A stretch of 64,000 nucleotides of DNA from Cupriavidus sp. YR651 (GTDB taxonomy: Bacteria > Pseudomonadota > Gammaproteobacteria > Burkholderiales > Burkholderiaceae), in NCBI RefSeq assembly GCF_900101625.1, contig NZ_FMYZ01000005.1, positions 310,001 through 374,000 on the forward strand, read 5' to 3'. The translations under genes and the position numbers were made by a program. Below the pieces are notes generated by a model. That model was not told the DNA's origin, ran no database searches, and saw nothing but the letters and a program-made list of their open reading frames with translations. Below are positions 37,306 to 46,825 of this stretch, piece by piece; position 1 is the stretch's first letter, and each line of letters begins with the position of its first letter.

Positions 37306-38487
37306 TTAATTGCGTTCCACGGCCAGCGCCACGCCCATGCCGCCGCCAATACACAGCGAGGCCAGGCCCTTCTTGGCATCGCGGCGCTTCATTTCATGCA
37401 GCAGCGTGACCAGGATCCGGGCGCCGGAGGCGCCGATCGGGTGGCCAATGGCGATCGCGCCGCCGTTCACGTTAATCTTGGACTGATCCCAGCCCATTTC
37501 CTTGTGCACGGCCAGCGCCTGCGCGGCAAACGCCTCGTTGATTTCCATCAGGTCCAGGTCCTTCACGCCCCAGCCCGCGCGCGACAGACAGCGCTTGGAT
37601 GCCGGCACCGGGCCCATGCCCATCACGGCCGGGTCCACGCCTGCGTTGGCGTAGGCCTTGATGGTAGCCAGCGGCTTCAGGCCCAGTTCCTTTGCCTTGG
37701 CCGCGGACATCACCACCACCGCGGCGGCGCCGTCGTTGAGGCCCGATGCGTTGGCGGCCGTCACCGAACCGGCCTTGTCGAAGGCGGGCTTCAGGCCAGC
37801 CAGGCTGTCCAGCGTGGCGCCGTGGCGCACGAACTCGTCGGTCTTGAAGGCCACCGGGTCGCCCTTGCGCTGCGGAATCAGCACCGGGACGATTTCCTCG
37901 TCGAACTTGCCGGCCTTCTGGGCGGCTTCGGCCTTGTTCTGCGAGGCCACGGCGAATTCATCCTGCGCCTCGCGCGTGATGCCGTATTCCTTGGCCACGT
38001 TCTCGGCGGTGATGCCCATGTGGTACTGGTTGTAGACGTCCCACAGGCCGTCCACGATCATCGTGTCGACGAGCTTGGTGTCGCCCATGCGGAAGCCATC
38101 GCGCGAGCCCGGCAGCACGTGCGGTGCGGCGCTCATGTTCTCCATGCCGCCGGCGACCACGATTTCGGCCTCGCCCGCCACGATGGCGTTGGCGGCCAGC
38201 ATCACGGCCTTCAGGCCCGAGCCACACACCTTGTTGATCGTCATGGCCGGGACCATATCGGGCAGCCCTGCCTTGCGCGATGCCTGGCGGGCCGGGTTCT
38301 GGCCCGAACCGGCGGTCAGCACCTGGCCCATGATGACTTCGCTCACCTGGTCCGGCTTCACGCCGGCGCGCTCCAGCGCCGCCTTGATCACGAGCGCACC
38401 CAGTTCCGGTGCCGGGATCTTCGCCAGGGAACCGCCAAACTTGCCTACTGCGGTACGGGCTGCGGAAACGATGACAATGTCAGTCAT
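37306..38487 (-). CDS. phaA: Acetyl-CoA acetyltransferase PhaA
   Basis: A 393-residue biosynthetic thiolase, as in C. necator. The nucleophile is C88 in [22 protein letters not shown] holds the catalytic histidine and CIGGGMG the second cysteine. It condenses two acetyl-CoA to acetoacetyl-CoA for PHB synthesis. AAAGGA precedes the ATG. It lies 91 bases after phaC in the phaCAB operon. Confidence 0.97.
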   Translation of the reverse strand: MTDIVIVSAARTAVGKFGGSLAKIPAPELGALVIKAALERAGVKPDQVSEVIMGQVLTAGSGQNPARQASRKAGLPDMVPAMTINKVCGSGLKAVMLAANAIVAGEAEIVVAGGMENMSAAPHVLPGSRDGFRMGDTKLVDTMIVDGLWDVYNQYHMGITAENVAKEYGITREAQDEFAVASQNKAEAAQKAGKFDEEIVPVLIPQRKGDPVAFKTDEFVRHGATLDSLAGLKPAFDKAGSVTAANASGLNDGAAAVVVMSAAKAKELGLKPLATIKAYANAGVDPAVMGMGPVPASKRCLSRAGWGVKDLDLMEINEAFAAQALAVHKEMGWDQSKINVNGGAIAIGHPIGASGARILVTLLHEMKRRDAKKGLASLCIGGGMGVALAVERN

Positions 38488-38578
38488 TTGAGGTCCTTTC
38501 GAGAAAGCGATATGCAGATTGGTGCGAAAACCGGGCCGTCGGCGGTGCCGCCGGCCCACACGGGGTTGTCAGGGGGTG

Positions 38579-40435
38579 TCAGGCGCGATGCTTGACGTAG
38601 CGCCCTGGCGCGGGCTCGATGGCCCGGTAGTGCGGATTGCCGTAGTCGGCCGGCGCGGCGCGCTTCTGGCCGGCCTGTTTGCCCAGCCACGCCATCCAGT
38701 CCGGCCACCAGCTGCCGGGCTGTTCCTTGGCGTCGGCCATCCATTCTTGCGCGGTAGCCGGCAGTGCGTCGTTGATCCAATGGCTGCGTTTCTTCTTCGC
38801 CGGGGGATTGATCACACCGGCGATGTGGCCCGACGCGCCCAGCACGAAGCGCAACTTGTTCTTCAGCAGCGCGGTGGAGGCATATGCAGCCGCCCACGGC
38901 ACGATATGGTCTTCGCGCGAACCGTAGATGTACGTCGGCACATCGATCGCGCCGAGGTCCACCGGGGCGTTGCATACCGTCAGCTTGCCCGGCACCTTGA
39001 GCTCGTCCTGCAGGTAGGTGTGGCGCAGGTACCAGCAGTACCAGGGGCCCGGCAGGTTGGTGGCGTCCCCGTTCCAGAACAGCAGGTCGAACGGCACCGG
39101 CGTGTTGCCTTTCAGGTAGTTGTCGACGACGTAGTTCCAGACCAGGTCGTTCGGACGCAGGAACGAGAACGTGTTCGCCAGTTCCACGCCACGCAGCAGG
39201 CCGCACGGCGCACCGGCCGCGCCGCCAAGCGTGGCCTCACGCAATTTCACGTGCGCCTCGTCGACAAAGACGTCCAGGATGCCGGTGTCGCTGAAATCCA
39301 GCAGCGTGGTCAGCAGGGTCAGGCTGGCTGCAGGATGCTCGCCACGCGCGGCCAGCACCGCCAGCGCGGTGGCGATGATCGTGCCGCCGACGCAGAAGCC
39401 CAGTACGTTGATCTTGTCCTGCCCGCTGATGTCGCACACCACCTCGATCGCGCGGATGGCCGCGTGTTCGAGGTAGTCGTCCCAGGTGCGCTCGGCCATC
39501 GAGGCATCGGGATTGCGCCACGACACCAGGAACACCGTATGGCCCTGCTCCACCGCGTGCCGCACGAGCGAGCTTTCCGGCTGCAGATCGAGGATGTAGT
39601 ACTTGTTGATGCACGGCGGCACCAGCAGCAGCGGGCGCGCATAGACCTTGTCGGTCAGCGGCTTGAACTGGAGCAGCTGGAAGTATTCGTTCTCGTAGAC
39701 CACCGCGCCCTCGGTGACGGCCACATTGCGGCCCACTTCGAAGGCGGTGTCATCGGTCTGCGAGATCTTGCCGCGGCTCAGGTCTTCCAGCATGTTGCGC
39801 ACGCCGTTGCGCAGCGATTCGCCGCCCGATTCGATCAGGCGCTGCTGCGCGTCCGGATTGGTGGCCAGGAAGTTAGCGGGGGACATCGCGTCGACCCATT
39901 GCGATACCGCAAAGCGGATGCGCTGGCGCGTCTTGGAGTCGGCGTCGACGGCATCGGCCAGTTCGGTCATCGCGCGCGCTGTCAGCAGATAGAACGCCGC
40001 GGCGTAGCGATATGGCGCATTGTTGCGCCAGGCCGGGCTGGCAAAGCGTCGGTCGGACAGCCGGTGGCTAGCCGCGTCGGCATTGTCCTTTGGCTTGCCA
40101 TCGATGCCGACACCTTCGCCCATCTCGCGCCAGAGCTCGGAGAAATCCTTGAAATAGCGTTGCTGGATCTGTGCGAGCGATGCGGGGTCGATCTTGAGCC
40201 CGGCGGCCGCGCTGCCCTGGAGGGCGCCCTGGAACGCCTTGGCAATCGCGTCGCTGCCGGGAAACCCGCCGGCCATGCCTGCGGGAAAACCGGGCGGCAA
40301 GTTGCCGTTGGTCTCGGGTGCCCACTGACGGGACCACTCCAGCCATGCGGCTGGATCAAATGGCCCCGGCACAAACTGAAACGGTTGGGACTTGCCTTCC
40401 TGAGTGGAAGCTGCCGCACCTTTGCCGGTCGCCAT
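38579..40435 (-). CDS. phaC: Class I polyhydroxyalkanoate synthase PhaC
   Basis: A 618-residue class I synthase. The catalytic triad is C348 (lipase-like box GFCVGGT), D509 (YGSREDH) and H537 (ASGHIAG). All three are shifted by 29 from the C. necator residues 319, 480 and 508, because the N-terminal region carries extra sequence at about residues 43-125 (PPGFPAGMAGGFPG, DGKPKDNADAASH). The catalytic domain is otherwise collinear. It polymerises hydroxyacyl-CoA and stays on the granule surface. The ATG at 40435 gives MATGKGAAASTQEGKSQPF, the known start. GAGAGA precedes it. Confidence 0.97.
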   Translation of the reverse strand: MATGKGAAASTQEGKSQPFQFVPGPFDPAAWLEWSRQWAPETNGNLPPGFPAGMAGGFPGSDAIAKAFQGALQGSAAAGLKIDPASLAQIQQRYFKDFSELWREMGEGVGIDGKPKDNADAASHRLSDRRFASPAWRNNAPYRYAAAFYLLTARAMTELADAVDADSKTRQRIRFAVSQWVDAMSPANFLATNPDAQQRLIESGGESLRNGVRNMLEDLSRGKISQTDDTAFEVGRNVAVTEGAVVYENEYFQLLQFKPLTDKVYARPLLLVPPCINKYYILDLQPESSLVRHAVEQGHTVFLVSWRNPDASMAERTWDDYLEHAAIRAIEVVCDISGQDKINVLGFCVGGTIIATALAVLAARGEHPAASLTLLTTLLDFSDTGILDVFVDEAHVKLREATLGGAAGAPCGLLRGVELANTFSFLRPNDLVWNYVVDNYLKGNTPVPFDLLFWNGDATNLPGPWYCWYLRHTYLQDELKVPGKLTVCNAPVDLGAIDVPTYIYGSREDHIVPWAAAYASTALLKNKLRFVLGASGHIAGVINPPAKKKRSHWINDALPATAQEWMADAKEQPGSWWPDWMAWLGKQAGQKRAAPADYGNPHYRAIEPAPGRYVKHRA

Positions 40436-40619
40436 GATGTATTCGTCTCTCTGCCGTCGTGATATGAAGACGGGCTCGGGGTAACTGTCTCCCGACCCGC
40501 CCCTGATCCGGGTTGCGTCTGACTGCGACTGCCTGGGCGCCTCTGGGCGCCTTCCGTCATACGCTATGCTTGCCGGCGAAACCCTGGAGAACCTCCGCGG
40601 TTCCGATACATTTGAAGGC

Positions 40620-40649
40620 ATTGTTGCCTTGCAATGGAGACGCTGTCAA
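40620..40649 (-). promoter_or_regulatory. Promoter of phaCAB
   Basis: TTGACA (40649-40644) and AACAAT (40625-40620) on the minus strand, 18 bases apart; this is the arrangement known for the C. necator phaC promoter. A perfect inverted repeat TTGCCTTGCAA (40624-40634) covers the spacer and the edge of the -10. The leader to the ATG is about 180 bases. The rest of the 332-base gap 40436-40767 shows nothing further. Confidence 0.8.
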
Positions 40650-40767
40650 TGCGGAATTCCGCACGGCGAACAGTTGTCCTCGATTCGACGCCCGACCTAC
40701 CGGACGGTAAGCCTGGCGCGGGTTACCGGGCAACCCCACCCCTGTACACGAAAGAGATGAAAGCCTG

Positions 40768-41013
40768 ATGTATATCGTGGCAATTGGCTGGCTCTACGTC
40801 GCCATGATGATGGCCATCACCGAGACCAATGTCGTGGCAGGCTTGGCCACGTTCCTGTTCTATGGTCTCGCGCCGGTATCGATCGTGCTGTACATCATGG
40901 GCACGCCCGGCCGCCGTCAGCGGCGCAAGGCGAAAGAGGAAGCGGAACTGGCCGCCGCGCGTGATGCAGCGGCCAGCAAGCCCACCGGGGAGAAGGACGG
41001 CGGCGCGGTTTGA
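40768..41013 (+). CDS. Hypothetical membrane protein, 81 aa
   Basis: A small protein with two hydrophobic helices (about residues 2-17 and 22-43), then a basic loop GRRQRRKAKEEAELAAARD and a charged tail. AGAGATGAAAGCCTG precedes the ATG. It lies between the phaC promoter and pgeF, divergent from phaC. I recognise no named family; function unknown. Confidence 0.7.
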   Translation: MYIVAIGWLYVAMMMAITETNVVAGLATFLFYGLAPVSIVLYIMGTPGRRQRRKAKEEAELAAARDAAASKPTGEKDGGAV

Positions 41014-41056
41014 GTCGAGTTTGATCCGAACCTGATGTGCGCGCCGCAGGGCCGGA

Positions 41057-41857
41057 TCAGTGATCCAGCCAGACCAGCGAGGCCATGCGGCCCGTGGTGC
41101 GGTCGCGGCGATACGAGTAGAAGCGGTCGGCGTCGGTGACCGTGCAGGCGTCGCCGCCAAAGACCTGAGTGCAACCTGCGCGGGCCAGTCGCGTGCGCGC
41201 CAGTGCGTAGATATCCGCCCAGTACTTGCCGGGCGCACCGGGCCGGAACGCCGACTCGACGGCCTGCCGTTCGTTGTCGCGCGCCTTCTGCAGGAAGGCC
41301 TCGCGCACCTCAGCACCCACCTCGAAGGCCGAGGGACCGATTGCCGGACCCAGCCACGCCAGCCACACCGGATTCGGGCCGGATTGCGCGCTCATGCGCG
41401 CCAGCGTGGCCTCGATGACCCCATCGCACAGCCCCCGCCATCCCGCATGCGCGGCACCCACGACGGTACCCGCCGCATCGCACAACAGGACCGGCAGGCA
41501 ATCGGCCGTCATGATCGCGCAGACGTGGCCGGGCGTGATGGCGACGCTCGCATCCGCGCGGGGCGGCGCTTCGCGGTCGGCATTGACGTCGTCGGCCGTG
41601 GCAACGGCGCAGCCGTGCACCTGCTCCAGCCAGCGCGGCATGGCCGGCAACCGCGCCGCCAGCCGGGCGCGATTGGCGGCAACGGCCGCAGGATCGTCGC
41701 CGACGTGCGTGCCCAGGTTGAGCCCACCCACGCTGCCATCGGCCAGCCCGTACGGTCCGGTGCTGACACCGCCATCACGGGTCGTCGATAGCGCGCGCAC
41801 GCGCGCCGGCGCGGGCCAGTCCGGGACGATCCAGGATGCGTCAGCGTTTGTCGCCAT
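41057..41857 (-). CDS. pgeF: Peptidoglycan editing factor PgeF (YfiH/laccase-domain, DUF152)
   Basis: A 266-residue Cu/Zn-site protein. Conserved residues lie in [20 protein letters not shown] and [10 protein letters not shown], giving the His-Cys-His metal/active site of the YfiH family. YfiH proteins remove wrongly incorporated amino acids from peptidoglycan precursors; older annotations call them polyphenol oxidases. The ATG at 41857 follows GAAGGTG and overlaps the rluD stop by 17 bases, so the two are translationally coupled. A start at 41911 is possible but adds no conserved sequence. Confidence 0.9.
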   Translation of the reverse strand: MATNADASWIVPDWPAPARVRALSTTRDGGVSTGPYGLADGSVGGLNLGTHVGDDPAAVAANRARLAARLPAMPRWLEQVHGCAVATADDVNADREAPPRADASVAITPGHVCAIMTADCLPVLLCDAAGTVVGAAHAGWRGLCDGVIEATLARMSAQSGPNPVWLAWLGPAIGPSAFEVGAEVREAFLQKARDNERQAVESAFRPGAPGKYWADIYALARTRLARAGCTQVFGGDACTVTDADRFYSYRRDRTTGRMASLVWLDH

Positions 41858-43067
41858 CACCTTCTTCCCCGTCGCTTGGCTCGTCATCATCGTCAGCGTC
41901 GCCATCGTCATAATCGCCTTCGTCGTAGCCGTAGTCGTCCTCGTCGCCCTCCTCGTCCGCGTGGCCTTCGAAGTCCAGCGCGTCGATCAGGGCCTGCATA
42001 TCCTCGGGAGGATCGGCCTCCCACGACACCTTGCGGCCAGTCACCGGATGCACCAGCCCCAGCTTGTACGCATGCAGCGCCTGGCGCGTGAACGGCACGG
42101 GCAGCGTCACGCGGATAGCCGGACGCTGGCCGCGCTGGGTTGCCTTGTGATAGACCGGATCCCCCACCAACGGGTGGCCAATCGACTCGAAATGCACGCG
42201 GATCTGGTGCGTGCGGCCGGTCTCCAGCTGGCACATCACCATCGACACCTTGCCGCGGCCCAGCGGCACGGTACCGAGCGTCTGGAAATGCGTGCGCGAC
42301 GGCTTGCCGCTGTTGGTATGGACGATGGCCATGCGCGTGCGCTCGCGCGGATCGCGGCCGATGGGCGCGTCGATGGTGCCTTCGTCGGGCGTTTCCCCCC
42401 ACACCAGCGCGAGGTACGTCCGCTTGACCGTGCGCGCCGACAACTGGCGGACCAGGTCGGTCTGCGCGGTCAGCGTGCGCGACACGACCATCAGGCCGGA
42501 CGTTTCCTTGTCGAGCCGGTGCACGATGCCTGCGCGCGGCAGGCGCGCCGCCGCGGGGTCGCGGTACAGCAGGCCGTTGAGCACCGTGCCGCTCCAGTTG
42601 CCCGCAGCCGGATGGACCACCAGCCCGGCTGGCTTGTTGATGACGAGCATCGTTTCGTCTTCAAACACCACGTCGAGCGGCACATCCTCGGCAGTAAAGG
42701 CCTGCGACTCGGGTGCGGCCTGGGGTTGGATTTCGATTTTCTGGCCCATCAGCACCGCTGCCTTGGCACGGCTTGGCTCGCCATCCACGCGTACCGCGCC
42801 GTCCTCGATCCATTGCTGGATGCGGCTGCGCGAGAATTCGCTGAAGTGGCGTGCAAGCAATTTGTCGAGGCGTTCGCCATGCGCGGCGCTGTCGACTTCC
42901 AGGTACAACGGGACCAGATCGGAGGTAGCCGGTGCGGCCGCCGTCTCATCGCCGAAGTCATCGAGATCTTCGGCATCGACGGCGGATTCACCGGTTGCCT
43001 GCGTGTGGCGTGCCAGACCGTTTTCGGCCTTGGGGCTTCGGCTATAATGCTTGACGCTATTTTTCAT
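41841..43067 (-). CDS. rluD: 23S rRNA pseudouridine synthase RluD
   Basis: A 408-residue enzyme. An S4 domain follows a 50-residue acidic leader ([28 protein letters not shown]). The catalytic aspartate is D186 in [32 protein letters not shown] is also present. It isomerises uridines in helix 69 of 23S rRNA. The last 45 residues are almost only Asp, Glu and Gly, a long acidic tail. The ATG at 43067 is used; the frame reaches a TTG at 43088. It is divergent from bamD with only 15 bases between the two starts. Confidence 0.93.
   Translation of the reverse strand: MKNSVKHYSRSPKAENGLARHTQATGESAVDAEDLDDFGDETAAAPATSDLVPLYLEVDSAAHGERLDKLLARHFSEFSRSRIQQWIEDGAVRVDGEPSRAKAAVLMGQKIEIQPQAAPESQAFTAEDVPLDVVFEDETMLVINKPAGLVVHPAAGNWSGTVLNGLLYRDPAAARLPRAGIVHRLDKETSGLMVVSRTLTAQTDLVRQLSARTVKRTYLALVWGETPDEGTIDAPIGRDPRERTRMAIVHTNSGKPSRTHFQTLGTVPLGRGKVSMVMCQLETGRTHQIRVHFESIGHPLVGDPVYHKATQRGQRPAIRVTLPVPFTRQALHAYKLGLVHPVTGRKVSWEADPPEDMQALIDALDFEGHADEEGDEDDYGYDEGDYDDGDADDDDEPSDGEEGDGDKR
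43043..43048 (+). promoter_or_regulatory. Candidate -10 of bamD inside the rluD coding region
   Basis: A perfect TATAAT, 35 bases before the bamD ATG, lies within rluD codons. No clear -35 is seen (GTTTTC at 17 bases). On the other strand, another perfect TATAAT (43228-43223) lies within bamD, facing rluD. Confidence 0.5.
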
Positions 43068-43082
43068 CCGGAACAGGTTGCC

Positions 43083-43913
43083 ATGCAATTGCAGAGCATG
43101 AAACGCGCTGACTGGCGCGCGAGATTTGGAGCGATTTTGCTCGCAGGCGGCTGCGTCATGCTGTCTGCATGCGGCCTGCTTGCAGACCAGCCCGACGAAA
43201 CAGCCGGCTGGTCGGCGAACAAATTATATTCGGAAGCCAAGGATGCCCTGGATGGCGGCGACTACACCCGCGCCGTCAAGCTCTATGAAAAGCTGGAAGG
43301 GCGGTACCCGTTTGGCCGTTATGCCCAGCAAGCCCAGATCGATACCGCGTACGCCAGCTACAAGGATGGCGAAACCGCCGCCGCCCTGGCCGCCGTCGAT
43401 CGCTTCATCCAGCTGCACCCGAGCCATCCGAACATCGATTACGCCTACTACCTCAAGGGCCTGATCAACTTCAACGACAACCTGGGCTGGCTCGGCCGCT
43501 TCTCCGGGCAGGATCTGAGCGAACGCGACCCGAAGGCGGCACGTGCCGCCTACGATGCGTTCCAGACGCTGATCACCCGCTACCCGGACAGCAAGTACAC
43601 GCCTGACGCCACGCTGCGCATGCAGTACATCATCAACTCGCTGGCACTGCACGAAGTCCATGCGGCTCGCTACTACTATCGCCGTGGCGCCTACCTGGCC
43701 GCCGTGAACCGCGCGCAGCAAGCCCTGAAGGACTACGACGGCGCGCCGGCCAACGAGGAAGCGCTGTACATCATGGTGCGCTCGTACGATTCGCTTGGCA
43801 TGAAGGACCTCCGCGACGATGCCGCCCGCGTGATGGAGCGCAACTACCCGAACAGTGACTTCATCAAGTACGGCGAGCGCCGCAAGGACAAGGCCTGGTG
43901 GGAAGTGTTCTGA
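43083..43913 (+). CDS. bamD: Outer membrane protein assembly factor BamD (ComL)
   Basis: A 276-residue lipoprotein. The lipobox is LSAC with C30, after a basic N-terminus and hydrophobic core. TPR-like helical repeats follow ([29 protein letters not shown], shown here in part as [52 protein letters not shown]). It is an essential BAM-complex subunit in the outer membrane. An ATG five codons later (43098) is an equally fair start. A strong bidirectional terminator follows 51 bases after the stop. Confidence 0.95.
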   Translation: MQLQSMKRADWRARFGAILLAGGCVMLSACGLLADQPDETAGWSANKLYSEAKDALDGGDYTRAVKLYEKLEGRYPFGRYAQQAQIDTAYASYKDGETAAALAAVDRFIQLHPSHPNIDYAYYLKGLINFNDNLGWLGRFSGQDLSERDPKAARAAYDAFQTLITRYPDSKYTPDATLRMQYIINSLALHEVHAARYYYRRGAYLAAVNRAQQALKDYDGAPANEEALYIMVRSYDSLGMKDLRDDAARVMERNYPNSDFIKYGERRKDKAWWEVF

Positions 43914-43964
43914 GGCACGCAGCGGCACGCTGCCGCTGACTCCCCGTCGGCAGCCACAGCCCGC

Positions 43965-43999
43965 AAAAAGCCCGACGGTGACCGTCGGGCTTTTTGTTT
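43965..43999. terminator. Bidirectional terminator between bamD and dinG
   Basis: AAAAAGCCCGACGGT and ACCGTCGGGCTTTTT form a perfect 31-base palindrome around one base, followed by GTTTT. With A and T runs on both sides it can serve both convergent genes. Confidence 0.93.
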
Positions 44000-44062
44000 T
44001 GGTGCCAGGAAACCGGCGCAACGGGCCGTCGGCCGTGAGCCGCGAGCCCGCGTCGACCGGGA

Positions 44063-46351
44063 CTAACCGGCCTCCACCTCCCCTTCCCCCTCCGCGTTGC
44101 CGGCGAGTTCCGCCTGCCCGGCGCCTTCCGCCTTCTCCACCGGATTGCGCAGGCCTTCCAGGAAGCGGATCACGGTATCAGCCTCCCGCGTGCGCGTGAA
44201 CGGCGGCAGGCTCTGCCAGATCTGACGGCCATAAGGCTTTTCCACCAGCCGCGTATCGCAGATCGCCAGCACGCCACGGTCGGACTCGGAACGGATCAGC
44301 CGCCCTGCGCCCTGCTTCAGCGTGATGACTGCGTGCGGCAGCTGATGCACGGCAAACGGACTCAGGCCCTTCTTCTGCAGCACCTCCATGCGCGCGGCCA
44401 GCACCGGATCGTCTGGCGGCGCGAACGGGAGCTTGTCGATAATCACCAGCGACAGCGCCTCGCCCCGCACATCCACGCCTTCCCAGAAACTCTGGCTACC
44501 CACCAGCACGGCATTCCCCAGCTGGCGGAAACGGTCGAGCAATTCGGTGCGGCTGGCCTGACCCTGCACCAGCAGCGGCAGATCCAGCCCGCGTTCGGCA
44601 AACAGGTCATAGAGCATGTCCGATGCCTTCTGCACGGCGCGCAGCGTCGTGCAGAGCAGGAACGTCCGGCCGCCGGCCGCTTCAATCAACGGCAGCGTCT
44701 TCTCCACCACCGCCTCGGTAAACTGGGGCGACTGCGGCGCCGGCATGTCGCGCGGCACATAGAGCAGGCCCTGCTGCGCGTAGTCGAATGGGCTGGGCAG
44801 CGTCAGCGAACGGTCCTTGTCCAGGCCCAGTTGCGCCGCGTAGTGCGTGAAATTGCCCTTCACCGACAGCGTTGCCGAGGTGAAGACCCACGCGCGCGGC
44901 TGGCCCTCGCGCTGGCGCGTGAAGATCGGCGCGATCGACAGCGGGGTGCGATGCAACTGCACCGTGTGGGAGAAGACTTCCACCCAGCGCACGGTATCGG
45001 GGCCGAACTGCGCCGGTGCCGCGGGCGCCTTGGCCGTAGCGTCGCCCGCCTTCGTGCCTTCCCCGCTTGCAGCACCTGGCGCACCACCCTGCGCACCGTC
45101 CGCACTCGCTTCGCCGTCGCCGCCGATGGCAGGCGCCGGCGCCGTGCCGCCCCGGTCATCGCGCCATGCGGCCAGACGCTGCGCCAGCTCCACGGCGCGA
45201 CGGTGGCACTGCTCGAGCGACTCGGCGCGTTCCGCCTGGGTCTCCAGCGCCTCAACAAAATCGGACAGCGCCGAATCCAGCGCATCCAGTGTCTCGAAGA
45301 ACGGCTCGCGCGTACGCGGATCGGCCTCGATCTGGCCGATCGCCAGCCGGGCGTTGTCCTTGCTGAAGGCCAGTCGCAGGTCACGCGCGGCGCGCTCCAG
45401 CGGCGCGCCCAGCGCCACCCAGTCCACGGCATCACGCGCGTGGGACAGGCCCTCCGCCACCGTGTCGCGTGCAATTTCAAGCAACTGGCTCGTGGACAGC
45501 GTCTCGCCAAAGAACAGCGTGGCGGTCTCGGGCAGCTGGTGGGCTTCGTCGAAGATCACCGTGTTGGCAGCCGGCAGCAGCTCGGCCATGCCGGTATCGC
45601 GCAGCACCACGTCGGCAAAGAACAGGTGATGATTGACCACGACGAGGTCCGCCTGCTGGGCCTCCTTGCGCGCCTTCATCACAAAGCATTCCTTGTAGTT
45701 CGGGCACTCGCTGCCAAGACAGTTGTCGCGCGTGGAGGTCACCATCTGCCAGACCGGGGCGTTCTCGGGCACGGCAGCCAGCTCGGCCTTGTCGCCGGAT
45801 GCGGAAGTCTTGGCAAATCGCGCGATATCGCGCAGCCAGGCCGCATCCTGCTTCGAAGCCAGGCGCCCGTTGGCCTGGGCGCGCTCCAGATGGTAGTGAC
45901 AGACGTAGTTGGCGCGCCCCTTGAGCAACGACACCGAAATCGGCACGTTCAGCGCATGCCGCACCGTGGGGATGTCGCGCAGGAACAGTTGGTCCTGCAG
46001 GTTCTTGGTTCCCGTGGACAGGATGACCTTGCCGCCCCAGAGCATCGCGGGCACCAGATAGGCAAAGGTCTTGCCCGTGCCCGTCCCCGCTTCCACGATG
46101 ACCGTGTCGTTCTGGGCAATGGCACCCGCGACCGCTTCGGCCATCTTTCGCTGCGACGCGCGCGGCCGGTAGCCCGGGATCGCGGTGGCAAGCGTCCCCG
46201 TATCGGCAAAGACGGTGCCCAGCTGGGCGGATTGCAGGGCGGCCTGACTGGCCGACGTTGCGGCGATCGCGTCGCCAATGGAAGCGGCGTCGCCGGATAT
46301 GTCTGGCGCTTCTGTGGAGTCGGGAAGCGTGTCGTCGATCGATTCAGGCAA
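44063..46351 (-). CDS. dinG: ATP-dependent DNA helicase, DinG/YoaA family
   Basis: A 762-residue XPD-like superfamily 2 helicase. Walker A is VEAGTGTGKTFAYLVP, the DEAH box VIFDEAHQLPE, and four iron-sulfur cysteines stand at C151, C211, C216 and C222. Motif VI is QGAGRLIRSESDRGVLA. A linker rich in Gly, Ala and Asp (about residues 398-445) separates the lobes and looks disordered, and the C-terminus is acidic. It unwinds DNA with R-loop or stalled-fork structures. The start is a TTG at 46351, the only candidate before M70; the true start is uncertain. YoaA is an equally possible name. Confidence 0.88.
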   Translation of the reverse strand: MPESIDDTLPDSTEAPDISGDAASIGDAIAATSASQAALQSAQLGTVFADTGTLATAIPGYRPRASQRKMAEAVAGAIAQNDTVIVEAGTGTGKTFAYLVPAMLWGGKVILSTGTKNLQDQLFLRDIPTVRHALNVPISVSLLKGRANYVCHYHLERAQANGRLASKQDAAWLRDIARFAKTSASGDKAELAAVPENAPVWQMVTSTRDNCLGSECPNYKECFVMKARKEAQQADLVVVNHHLFFADVVLRDTGMAELLPAANTVIFDEAHQLPETATLFFGETLSTSQLLEIARDTVAEGLSHARDAVDWVALGAPLERAARDLRLAFSKDNARLAIGQIEADPRTREPFFETLDALDSALSDFVEALETQAERAESLEQCHRRAVELAQRLAAWRDDRGGTAPAPAIGGDGEASADGAQGGAPGAASGEGTKAGDATAKAPAAPAQFGPDTVRWVEVFSHTVQLHRTPLSIAPIFTRQREGQPRAWVFTSATLSVKGNFTHYAAQLGLDKDRSLTLPSPFDYAQQGLLYVPRDMPAPQSPQFTEAVVEKTLPLIEAAGGRTFLLCTTLRAVQKASDMLYDLFAERGLDLPLLVQGQASRTELLDRFRQLGNAVLVGSQSFWEGVDVRGEALSLVIIDKLPFAPPDDPVLAARMEVLQKKGLSPFAVHQLPHAVITLKQGAGRLIRSESDRGVLAICDTRLVEKPYGRQIWQSLPPFTRTREADTVIRFLEGLRNPVEKAEGAGQAELAGNAEGEGEVEAG

Positions 46352-46551
46352 GGTGCGGTTTTCTGCTTGGGGGCGCTGTCAGGATGGTTCCGGCGACCGG
46401 GGCGGGCTCACCCCATGGTTTGACCGCCCGCGGCCACGCGCCGGGGCGGTACCGCTTCGTTCATTCTGACAACGCCTCGAATTTCGTATCACGAGGTAGC
46501 AATGCAAGGTGGGACTGCGGCGTGGCATTGCAGGTGGCGCCGCCCACCTCA

Positions 46552-46585
46552 GGAACGTCATGCGGGAACGTCATGCAGGAACGTC
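46552..46585. repeat. 13-bp tandem repeat at the end of the ydcH-like gene
   Basis: GGAACGTCATGCG (46552-46564), GGAACGTCATGCA (46565-46577), then a partial GGAACGTC (46578-46585). The stop codon of the 67-aa gene lies within it. Upstream at 46532-46549 AGGTGG pairs with CCACCT as a possible hairpin. Confidence 0.7.
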
Positions 46586-46774
46586 GGGCTCCAGTTGAAG
46601 CTGCAGCAGCGTGATGGCGTCCTTGAGCTTGAGACGACGCTTCTTGAGCCGGCGCAGTTGAAGCTCGTCGCCGGCGGCGTCCTCGGAGAGACGGTCGATC
46701 AGGAAATCCAGGTCCCGGTGCTCGATCTGCAGTTCGATGATCTGGCGCGCCAGCGTGTTGAGGTTTTCATCCAT
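46571..46774 (-). CDS. YdcH family protein (DUF465)
   Basis: A 67-residue helical protein. The sequence [18 protein letters not shown] and [12 protein letters not shown] match the DUF465/YdcH family, made of two antiparallel helices. GGGGAG lies before the ATG at 46774. Function unknown in the family. It lies 51 bases downstream of the exported coiled-coil gene, same strand, perhaps in one transcript. Confidence 0.8.
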   Translation of the reverse strand: MDENLNTLARQIIELQIEHRDLDFLIDRLSEDAAGDELQLRRLKKRRLKLKDAITLLQLQLEPDVPA

Positions 46775-46825
46775 GGTGCGACTCCCCCTGCTCCCCGGCG
46801 GCGGCCGAAGCCGCATCGCCGGTGC

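Noticed and set aside
38519..40462. A 647-codon open frame on the plus strand
   Set aside because: Antisense to phaC, whose catalytic residues and start are certain.
41226..43082. Long in-frame extension upstream of bamD
   Set aside because: It runs antisense through pgeF and rluD; the lipobox fixes the bamD start near 43083.
44333..46423. A 696-codon open frame on the plus strand
   Set aside because: Antisense to the DinG-family helicase, no domain, composition typical of shadow frames.
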